Source of the DNA: Methylobacterium sp. CB376
GTDB lineage: Bacteria > Pseudomonadota > Alphaproteobacteria > Rhizobiales > Beijerinckiaceae
DNA: 64,000 bases
Direction: 5' to 3'
NCBI RefSeq assembly: GCF_029714205.1
Contig: NZ_CP121648.1
Location: forward strand, 248,001-312,000
Shown here: positions 57,504 through 64,000 of the stretch, in pieces
Layout: each line of letters starts with the position of its first letter
How positions within the stretch are numbered: position 1 is the stretch's first letter
Position numbers and translations under genes: made by a program
Notes under the pieces: generated by a model
What the model was told of the DNA's origin: nothing
Database searches by the model: none
Seen by the model: only the letters and a program-made list of their open reading frames with translations

Positions 57504-58157
57504 CTAGATCTTCGACGGATCGAACCAGACGCAGTTCTTCGCCACCACGGCGAAGTTCAGTTCGGAGCGGGCCGGCTGCGGCAGCACCTGGCCATCGATC
57601 GCCACCGTGGTCTGGTTCGAGGTGGTCCCGTCCCCGAAGCTCTGCGGCCGCGTCACGTAGCAGTACTGCTTCTCGGGCTTGGCCTCGTCGCCCTTGAAGT
57701 TCCAGCCGGTGACGATCGAGCCGTCGAGATAGGGCACGGTCTTGAAGACCGTGAAGCTGGTGCGGATCGCCGTGGAGGCGGGCGCGTCCGACTTGCCCTG
57801 GTTGGTGGTGAGCGCCGCCACGTCCGGCCGCCCCGCCTTGGCCGGGGCGCCGCCCTCCAGCCGGAGCGTGTTGTCGGTGAGCGTCACCTCGCCCTTCGTC
57901 TTGAGCGTCACGTCGCCGAGCGCGGTGGTCAGGGCCGCCGCCAGCTTGTCGGCCGCGCCCTGCACCTCGTGCATCGCCGCGTAGCCGTAGAAGCCCGCGC
58001 CGATCCCGATCCCCGCGAAGGCCGAGAAGGTGCCGAGGCCGAGCGCCCGGAACAGGAAGGCGCGGGCCGCGACGACGCGGGCCTCCGCCCGCAGGCGGCC
58101 GTTCACGTGCTGGGCGAGGGCCACGTTCTCAGGGGTGCCGGGGGCGAGGTAGCTCAC
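57504..58157 (-). CDS. Unknown protein with one membrane helix
   Basis: 217 residues from a GTG at 58157 with GAGAGG upstream. A charged N-terminal region ([20 protein letters not shown]) is followed by one hydrophobic segment (about 35-58, FLFRALGLGTFSAFAGIGIG) and a mostly polar, beta-prone periplasmic part with two cysteines (KQYCYVTRP and KNCVWFDP). No family is recognised. It overlaps the end of the upstream membrane protein by 29 bp on the same strand, which indicates translational coupling and a shared role. Possibly an envelope pair; nothing in the sequence says which. Confidence 0.7.
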   Translation of the reverse strand: MSYLAPGTPENVALAQHVNGRLRAEARVVAARAFLFRALGLGTFSAFAGIGIGAGFYGYAAMHEVQGAADKLAAALTTALGDVTLKTKGEVTLTDNTLRLEGGAPAKAGRPDVAALTTNQGKSDAPASTAIRTSFTVFKTVPYLDGSIVTGWNFKGDEAKPEKQYCYVTRPQSFGDGTTSNQTTVAIDGQVLPQPARSELNFAVVAKNCVWFDPSKI

Positions 58158-59379
58158 GGTCTCGGCCTCTCGATGCGGTCGTCATCCCGGCCGGGACCGG
58201 GCGGGGGGAGCCCTGCGGGGTGCCGTGCGGGCGGCGCTGGTCGAGGGGGATCGCGACCCCGGCCGCGATCGCCTCGCGCACCGCGCGCTGGGCGTCGTCG
58301 AGCTGCCCGGCGCTCTCGGCGATCTGCGTGAGGAGGAGCGGCACGCCCTCCTGGTTGAGCGCGACGCCGAGATCATCCTCGTCCTGGTAGGTGCGGCGCA
58401 CCTGCACGGCGCAGAGCGCGAGCAGCGTCGAGGCGAAGGCCGCGCACAGGGCCGGCGCGAACACGAAGATGCGCAGGAAGGCGTGGACCTGCTGATCCGT
58501 GACGTCGATCGGGTCGACGCCGTAGACCATCGCCGTGAAGGAGTGGAGCTGCGAGCGCCGCACCGCGTCGCGGTAGGCCACCTCCGCCTCGGTCACGCGG
58601 CGGTCGGAGGCGCCGCGATCGAGGGCGGCGCGGGCGGCCCGGGCCTCGGCGAGGTTCCTGGCCAGGACCGCGCGCTCGTCGCCCGCGCTCTTCAGGCTGC
58701 CGGCGATGGTGGCGGTGCGCGGATCGGTGACGCAGCGCATGTAGGAGTAGCGCCGGCCCCGGCTGTTGGTGCCCTGCAGGCGCTCGCAGCGCTGGCCGGG
58801 CAGGCCGGCGAGCTGGGAGGAGGCCTCGCTGCTGCGCTTCTCCAGCGCCTGGGACTCGGCGGTGTACTGGGCGACGCGGGCGTCGGCCTGGCTGATGCGC
58901 GTGTCGAGGCTCGCCCGGTCGGCCTGCGCCTCCTTCAGCACGGAGAGGGCCTTGGAGGCCTCGGCGAGGCGGGGATGGAACATCATCTCGCCGAGCTGGG
59001 ACACCGACTTGGTGGTCACGCCCGCCGCCATCACGATCCCGATCACCGCCAAGCCCTTGATCAGCCAGTCCCGCTGCACCCGGATCAGGATGCCGAGCGG
59101 CACCCGGCAGAGCTCGATCGCCGCGTAGACGACCGGCGCGAGCAGCATGAACCAGAAGCTCTGGTCGTGCGGGTCGGCGTAGGTCTGCGCGAAGAACCAC
59201 GCGCCGGCGAGGGAGGTGCAGATCACCAGCGCCTCGACCACGTAGGCGATGGCGACGTAGCCCCAGCGGATGCGGTAGCCCTTCTCGACCGCGCGGCGCT
59301 GCTGCCACGCGGCGGTCTCGTCGCTCCAGGCCCGCCGCTCGCGCGCGACGATCCGGTCCGGGGGCTTTCTCACGAGCAT
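58129..59379 (-). CDS. Unknown membrane protein with periplasmic or cytoplasmic coiled coil
   Basis: About 416 residues from the ATG at 59379 (GAGGAGCG just upstream; an ATG at 59418 would add 13). Membrane segments near 33-55 ([20 protein letters not shown]), 68-90, 97-117 and 290-315. Between the third and fourth lies a region of about 150 residues with strong helical, coiled-coil character ([20 protein letters not shown], then [20 protein letters not shown]) and two cysteines (GQRCERLQG and YMRCVTD). The C-terminus is Arg/Pro-rich. No known family. Overlaps the next gene by 29 bp. Confidence 0.72.
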   Translation of the reverse strand: MLVRKPPDRIVARERRAWSDETAAWQQRRAVEKGYRIRWGYVAIAYVVEALVICTSLAGAWFFAQTYADPHDQSFWFMLLAPVVYAAIELCRVPLGILIRVQRDWLIKGLAVIGIVMAAGVTTKSVSQLGEMMFHPRLAEASKALSVLKEAQADRASLDTRISQADARVAQYTAESQALEKRSSEASSQLAGLPGQRCERLQGTNSRGRRYSYMRCVTDPRTATIAGSLKSAGDERAVLARNLAEARAARAALDRGASDRRVTEAEVAYRDAVRRSQLHSFTAMVYGVDPIDVTDQQVHAFLRIFVFAPALCAAFASTLLALCAVQVRRTYQDEDDLGVALNQEGVPLLLTQIAESAGQLDDAQRAVREAIAAGVAIPLDQRRPHGTPQGSPRPVPAGMTTASRGRDRELPRPRHP

Positions 59380-59617
59380 CGACGCTCCTCGCGCGGGCGC
59401 GACGGCGGCCGCGTACACGACAACTCAACCCCTGATATGCTTCCGTTTTGTGCCGAAAATGCGCCGCGGGCGACCCCTGCGCCCCGGCCCCTCGCGTCCC
59501 GCGTGCCGTTGCGCACCGGAATTCGCGCCTGCCGCGCGCGACGGGCCGCGCTGCCCTATGATCCCGCGAGGGAATCGGCGCGCCTCGCCACCCCGACGGA
59601 CCCGGAGGGCCCCCCGC

Positions 59618-60907
59618 ATGTCGGACAACCGCTACCACAAGGACCGGCTCGGCAACCGCCGCCTGCATCCCGAGACGCTGATGCTCGGCTACGGCTACGA
59701 CCCTGCCCTCTCGGAGGGTGCCGTCAAGCCGCCGATCTTCCTCACCTCGACCTTCGTCTTCACCTCCGCCGAGCACGGCAAGGCCTTCTTCGACTACGTT
59801 TCGGGCCGGCGCGAACCGCCGAAGGGCGAGGCGGCGGGACTGGTCTATTCGCGCTTCAACCACCCCAACAGCGAGATCGTGGAGGATCGCCTCGCCGTGT
59901 TCGAGGAGGCCGAGAGCGCGCTCCTGTTCTCCTCGGGGATGTCGGCCATCGCCACCAGCATCCTGGCCCATGCGCGGCCGGGCGACGCGGTGCTGCATTC
60001 GCAGCCCCTCTACGGCGGCACCGAGACGCTGATCGCCAAGACGCTCGGGGGCCTCGGCATCGCCGCGCACGGCTTCGCGAACGGCACCGACCCAGCCTGC
60101 GTGCGGGAGGCCGCCGCGGCGGCCCGGGCGGCGGGCCGGGTCAGCGTGGTGATGGTCGAGACGCCCTCCAACCCCCTCAACACGCTGGTCGACCTCGCCC
60201 TGGTGCGGCGGGTCGCCGACGAGATCGGGGCCGCGCAGGGCGGCGAGCCGCCGGTCGTGATCTGCGACAACACGCTGCTCGGGCCGCTCTACCAGCAGCC
60301 CCTGCGCCACGGGGCGGACATCTCGGTCTACTCGCTCACCAAGTACGTGGGCGGCCATTCGGACCTGATCGCCGGGGCGGCCCTCGGCTCCGCCGCGCGG
60401 ATGCGGCCGGTGCGGCTGCTGCGCTCGGCGATCGGCACCCAGCTCGACCCGCATTCCTGCTGGATGATCGGCCGCTCCCTGGAGACGCTGTCCCTGCGCA
60501 TGAGCGCGGCCAACCGCAACGGCGAGCAGGTCGCGGCGATGCTCCACGCCCACCCGAAGGTGACGCGCCTGCACCACCTCGGCTACCTGTCGCCGGGCTC
60601 GCCCGAGGCCGCGGTCTGCGCGGCGCAGTGCGGGGCGCCGGGCTCGACCTTCTCGTTCGACGTGGCGGGGGGCGAGGCGGAGGCGTTCCGGGTCCTCAAC
60701 GCGCTCCAGCTCTTCAAGCTGGCGGTGAGCCTGGGCGGCACCGAGTCGCTGGCGAGCCATCCGGCCTCCACCACCCATTCGGGCGTGCCCAAGGAGGTGC
60801 GCGACCGGCTCGGCGTCACCGACGCGACGATCCGGGTCTCGATCGGCATCGAGCACCCGGACGACCTCATCGCCGACCTGGAGGCCGCGCTCGCCACGCT
60901 GGACTGA
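59618..60907 (+). CDS. Cystathionine gamma-synthase / methionine gamma-lyase family PLP enzyme
   Basis: 429 residues from the ATG at 59618. Cys/Met metabolism PLP fold: [92 protein letters not shown], the PLP Lys in [18 protein letters not shown], and [17 protein letters not shown]. It could make cystathionine from an O-acylhomoserine or split methionine; sequence alone does not separate these. Slightly longer than the E. coli MetB (386). Its own promoter is likely in the 240 bp upstream of its start. Solitary. Confidence 0.9.
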   Translation: MSDNRYHKDRLGNRRLHPETLMLGYGYDPALSEGAVKPPIFLTSTFVFTSAEHGKAFFDYVSGRREPPKGEAAGLVYSRFNHPNSEIVEDRLAVFEEAESALLFSSGMSAIATSILAHARPGDAVLHSQPLYGGTETLIAKTLGGLGIAAHGFANGTDPACVREAAAAARAAGRVSVVMVETPSNPLNTLVDLALVRRVADEIGAAQGGEPPVVICDNTLLGPLYQQPLRHGADISVYSLTKYVGGHSDLIAGAALGSAARMRPVRLLRSAIGTQLDPHSCWMIGRSLETLSLRMSAANRNGEQVAAMLHAHPKVTRLHHLGYLSPGSPEAAVCAAQCGAPGSTFSFDVAGGEAEAFRVLNALQLFKLAVSLGGTESLASHPASTTHSGVPKEVRDRLGVTDATIRVSIGIEHPDDLIADLEAALATLD

Positions 60908-61147
60908 GCGGCGCCGGCGGGCGTGCCGGGACAGGGGCGACGCGGGCGGACCTACGCCGGCTGCCGCCCGCGGATCTCCGCGGCCGCGCGCGAGGGCGGC
61001 GCGGGTGCGCGCCCGCGCCTCGATCGGCCTTCCGGACCGCCTCCACCCGGGCCCGGCCGTTCCATTCCCGGCGCGCCCCGTCCCACATCGCCGCGCCTCC
61101 CTGGACGGGCGCGTCCGGCCCGCATACGCAGAGATCCGCGCAGCGCG

Positions 61148-61513
61148 ATGCTCCATATTCGATTAGACTTGGCGCATCTGCACCTGAACAATGCCATGGA
61201 TCGTTTGATTTTCGACATCGGGGAGGTCCAGGGCTGCGCCAAGCAACTGGAAGATCCCCGGTCCACCGCCGAGCCGCGGGCCGAGGCCGGGAAGGCTGCC
61301 GGCCGGACGCGCGCGCGCGCCGCCGGCGCGGCCGCGCGCTACGGGATGCGGCCGGACGGGCTCGGCTGGACCCTGTGCGAGCACGGCAGCGGGCGCACCC
61401 TGGTCATGAACGGCGTCGTGCAGGCCGGGCTCGACCACGACGTGGCCCGCGTGATCGCGGAGTTCCTGAACGCGCACGGCGACCAGAGCGTCGTCCTGGC
61501 GCTGACGGCCTGA
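61148..61513 (+). CDS. Small hypothetical protein
   Basis: 121 residues from the ATG at 61148 (ATG 61196 is another candidate). N-terminal MLHIRLDLAHLHLNNAMDRL, an Ala/Arg-rich middle, and a protein-like C-terminus (GLGWTLCEHGSGRTLVMNGV, VIAEFLNAHGDQSVVLAL). No membrane segment or motif. The AT-rich stretch 61148-61220 suggests transcription starts or unusual ancestry close to the start. Low-complexity central part. Family unknown. Confidence 0.45.
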   Translation: MLHIRLDLAHLHLNNAMDRLIFDIGEVQGCAKQLEDPRSTAEPRAEAGKAAGRTRARAAGAAARYGMRPDGLGWTLCEHGSGRTLVMNGVVQAGLDHDVARVIAEFLNAHGDQSVVLALTA

Positions 61514-61609
61514 CGCGCCCCGGAGCCTCGGCGAAACCCCGACGCGGATCCTGCCGCGGGGATCGGACCCGCGCCGCGCCCCCGAACCGGCGGCCTCGGC
61601 GCGCGCGGC

Positions 61610-62716
61610 TCAGGGCCCGCCGGCCACGCCGCGCCCCCCCCGGGAGAGGCGCCAGCGCAGGTCCTCGACCAGGCCGCGGACCCGGCCGAGGAGGGTGCGG
61701 TCGGCCGCGTCGTCGGCCGCGTCGATCGCGTCCAGGCGGTCGAAGGCCTCGGCCCGCGCCAGGAGTTCGGCGGCGACCGCGCGCGGATCGCGCACTTGCC
61801 AGCCGAAATGGAAGGAGTCCGCCGCCCCGTAGCGGGTGCCGAGCGGGAAGTAGTAGCGCCCTGCCGTCCCCGTGACAGCGTCGAGCAGCGCGAAGTTCGC
61901 GTGCAGCTTCCAGGTCCAGTTGAGGCCGAGCACCCGCCGCCCCGGCGCCGCGAAGATCGTGGTGTGGAAGGCCGAGCCGGTCGAGCCCATGACGACCCGG
62001 CGCGTCGAGACGAGGCGCACCTGCTCGACGAAGGGCAGCGTCTCGGGGGCGACGATCTCGACGCCCCGCCGGTCGAGCTCCTCGACGATCGCCTCCTCGT
62101 TGGCGATGCGGGCGATGCCGGCGGGCAGCCGCGTCTTGGTCAGGTAGACCGGGCGGTCCAGGGCCGGACCGTCCCGGAAGGGCCGGCCGATCTCGCGGCA
62201 GAGCGCGCCGTAGACCGCGTGCACGAAGGCCCGCTCCTCGAAGGCTGGCTCGGGCAGCAGCAGGCGCGGCAGGCGCACCGGCCGGTCGAAATGCACGAGG
62301 TCGCCGGGGCCGAGGCCGAGGCGCTCCAGGATCACGCGGGCATAGTCGGCGCCGTCGAGCGCGTGGGGCGGCGCCAGCAGGGCGAGGCGCGGCCGCGGCC
62401 CCTCCCAGGCGGCGAGGGGCCACAGATGCGCGAGCGTGTCGGTGACGAAGTGGCCGTAATGGGGGGCGAGCGCCGGGACGAAGAGGTAGAGCCCGTCCGG
62501 GGCCGGCTCGCCCACCGGCAGCGCGCCGGGAGCCGCCTCGCCGCCCTCGCCGCGCAGCCGCCGCCCCGCCGCGAACAGGCCCGCCGGGACCGGGCCGCCG
62601 GGCGGCACGAGGAGCACGTCCTCCAGCACGCGCGCGGCCGGCGGGGCCTCGACGAGGCGGCACGCCCCCCAGAGATCGCGGCAGCGCCGAAGCCTGTGTC
62701 CCGTGAAGCCCGTCAT
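61610..62716 (-). CDS. Glycosyltransferase, family-61-like
   Basis: 368 residues from the ATG at 62716. DUF563/GT61-type layout: PALAPHYGHFVTDTLAHLWP (the HYGHF region), VYLTKTRLPAGIARIANEEA, IVEELDRRGVEIVAPETLPF, VSTRRVVMGSTGSAFHTTIF. GT61 enzymes transfer sugars such as xylose or GlcNAc, and bacterial relatives act on exopolysaccharide or protein glycans; the acceptor here is unknown. It is divergent from the antiporter gene. Most of the usual length is present, so the gene looks complete. Confidence 0.82.
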   Translation of the reverse strand: MTGFTGHRLRRCRDLWGACRLVEAPPAARVLEDVLLVPPGGPVPAGLFAAGRRLRGEGGEAAPGALPVGEPAPDGLYLFVPALAPHYGHFVTDTLAHLWPLAAWEGPRPRLALLAPPHALDGADYARVILERLGLGPGDLVHFDRPVRLPRLLLPEPAFEERAFVHAVYGALCREIGRPFRDGPALDRPVYLTKTRLPAGIARIANEEAIVEELDRRGVEIVAPETLPFVEQVRLVSTRRVVMGSTGSAFHTTIFAAPGRRVLGLNWTWKLHANFALLDAVTGTAGRYYFPLGTRYGAADSFHFGWQVRDPRAVAAELLARAEAFDRLDAIDAADDAADRTLLGRVRGLVEDLRWRLSRGGRGVAGGP

Positions 62717-62854
62717 GCGCTCCCCATCGCATAGTTTCGGGAATGTCGCGAAGGGGCGAAAAGCCGGCGGGGGGACCCGTTTCCGCTTGCCCCGGCGGCG
62801 CGGCTCCTCAAGATGGGCCGGCCCGCCGCGTCGCGAGAGATACCCCTCCCCCCG

Positions 62855-64000
62855 ATGACCGACCCCGTGGTCCACGGCGCCTCCTACAAGGAGGCCATCC
62901 TGTTCCTGGTGACGGCCGGCATCGTGGTGCCGTTGTTCCATCGCCTGCGGATCAGCCCGGTCCTCGGCTTCATCGGGGCGGGGGCGCTGCTCGGCCCCTC
63001 GGGGCTCGGGCGGCTCACCGGCAGCGCGCCCTGGCTCGCCGAGGTGACGATCGGCAACCGCAGCGAGATCGCGCACCTGGCCGACCTCGGCGTGATCTTC
63101 CTGATGTTCATGATCGGCGTGGAACTGTCCTGGGAGCGGCTGCGCATCCTGCGCCGGCTGGTCTTCGGCCTCGGCTCGCTGCAGGTCGCCCTGTCGAGCC
63201 TGGTGCTCGGGGCATTGCTGCTGCCGCTCGGCGTGAATCCGACCGCCGCGGGCCTGGTCGGGCTCTCCCTCGCCCTCTCCTCGACCGCCATCGTCCTGCC
63301 GGTGCTGGCCGACCAGAAGCGCCTCAACGCCCCGGCGGGCCGGGCGAGCTTCGCGGTGCTGCTGTTCCAGGACCTCGCAGTGGCCCCGGTCCTGTTCGCC
63401 ATCGCGGTGCTCGGGCGCAAGGACGGGGACGCGATCGGCGGGCTCGCCCTGGCCCTCGGCCAGGCGGCGGTGGCGATCGCGCTCATCGTCGGGGCGGGGC
63501 GGCTCGGGCTGCGCCCGCTGTTCCAGCTCGTCGCCCGCACCCGCAGCCCCGAACTCTTCATGGCGGCCTGCCTGCTCGTCATCGTGGCGACGGCGCTCGT
63601 CGCGGCGGCGAGCGGGCTCTCGACCACGCTCGGCGCCTTCGTGGCCGGGCTGCTCCTCGCCGAGACCGAGTACCGCCGGGCGATCGAGGCGACCATCGAC
63701 CCATTCAAGGGCCTGCTGCTCGGCGTGTTCTTCGTCTCGGTGGGCATGAACCTCGATCCGGCCCAGCTCCTCGACGCGCCGGCCGCGATCCTGGGCCTGT
63801 CGCTGGCCATGATCCTGATCAAGGGCGGGGTGATCCTGGCCGTCGCGCGGGCGCTGCGCCTGTCGCGGGCGGTGGCGGTCGAGACCGCCCTGCTGCTCGG
63901 GGCCGGGGGCGAGTTCGCGTTCGTGCTGATCGGCAGCGCGCTCTCGGCCGACCTCGTGCCCGAGGGTCTCGGGCAGGCGGCGCTCGTCGTCACCACCGTC
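62855..64000 (+). CDS. CPA2-family cation/proton antiporter (KefB/C-like), 3' end outside window
   Basis: At least 382 residues from the ATG at 62855, still open at the edge. Hydrophobic throughout with 11-12 membrane segments: KEAILFLVTAGIVVPLFHRL, SPVLGFIGAGALLGPSGLGR, FLMFMIGVELSWERLRIL, LSSTAIVLPVLADQKRLN, LLFQDLAVAPVLFAIAVLGR (the transport-site Gln/Asp QD), GLSTTLGAFVAGLLLAETEY, GLLLGVFFVSVGMNLD. The order matches monovalent cation:proton antiporter-2 proteins; a cytosolic TrkA-N domain, if present, would lie beyond the window. Substrate K+ or Na+ not decided. Confidence 0.9.
   Translation, partial: MTDPVVHGASYKEAILFLVTAGIVVPLFHRLRISPVLGFIGAGALLGPSGLGRLTGSAPWLAEVTIGNRSEIAHLADLGVIFLMFMIGVELSWERLRILRRLVFGLGSLQVALSSLVLGALLLPLGVNPTAAGLVGLSLALSSTAIVLPVLADQKRLNAPAGRASFAVLLFQDLAVAPVLFAIAVLGRKDGDAIGGLALALGQAAVAIALIVGAGRLGLRPLFQLVARTRSPELFMAACLLVIVATALVAAASGLSTTLGAFVAGLLLAETEYRRAIEATIDPFKGLLLGVFFVSVGMNLDPAQLLDAPAAILGLSLAMILIKGGVILAVARALRLSRAVAVETALLLGAGGEFAFVLIGSALSADLVPEGLGQAALVVTTV

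Noticed and set aside
58225..61875. 1216-codon open frame on the plus strand
   Set aside because: Runs antisense to the membrane gene, then out of frame through the PLP enzyme and spacers. No domain; a GC-rich artefact.

Overview
The window is about 72% GC and has the gene content and codon style of an alphaproteobacterium of the order Rhizobiales. A Methylobacterium-like (M. nodulans / 4-46 type) methylotroph is the best guess. It carries a methylmalonyl-CoA mutase small subunit, a chvI-chvG-hprK-manX-ptsH block close to pckA, an fzlA/queG/epimerase cluster opposite uppP, and pim-type dicarboxylate degradation genes. The species is inferred from gene content only.

Layout. 1-4692: end of an unidentified membrane protein, then a decayed prophage tail region (frameshifted tail/fibre gene, SGNH esterase, broken small genes) abutting the 3' end of a CAU-anticodon tRNA (4693-4768), the probable integration site. 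5.1-11.3 kb: GGDEF-EAL protein, small membrane protein, ComM-like ATPase, hybrid histidine kinase, small Cys-rich exported protein. 11.3-15.5 kb: epimerase, queG and an FzlA-like GST on the minus strand, opposite uppP; then a TfoX-N protein. 15.7-20.6 kb: mutase small subunit, two exported proteins, and a TadG-like pilus protein next to a collapsed copy of itself. 20.9-26.8 kb: lepA, an LhgO-like oxidase, pckA and a HugZ-like protein (minus). 27.1-31.0 kb: chvI, chvG, hprK, manX, ptsH (plus), an envelope-stress two-component system joined to an incomplete regulatory PTS. 31.1-33.2 kb: GNAT-like protein and a CobW-family GTPase. 33.3-42.2 kb: pimD, pimC, pimF and a thiolase on the minus strand, opposite an SDR and an acyl-CoA synthetase. 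42.3-44.8 kb: ilvH and ilvB, preceded by a leader peptide containing Leu-Ile-Val and a terminator (attenuator). 45.0-56.5 kb: a Wsp-like chemosensory operon of CheW, CheR-TPR, CheW, MCP, CheA-REC, CheB and two complex histidine kinases. 56.7-64 kb: cysC, two unknown membrane proteins, a PLP-dependent trans-sulfuration enzyme, a small hypothetical protein, a family-61-like glycosyltransferase, and the start of a CPA2 cation/proton antiporter.

How they work together. The pim cluster makes a near-complete beta-oxidation set for medium-chain dicarboxyl-CoAs (ligase, two-subunit dehydrogenase, hydratase/hydroxyacyl dehydrogenase, thiolase). The mutase subunit and pckA belong to the C3/C4 metabolism such an organism uses. 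The chemosensory operon has a receptor, two couplers, both adaptation enzymes and a CheA with its own receiver, but no CheY and no diguanylate cyclase; two receiver-bearing kinases sit in the output position.

The window is also rich in short tandem repeats (units of 14-33 bp) in spacers and coding sequence, and it has at least two kinds of palindromic intergenic element. Most of the repeats inside genes keep the reading frame.
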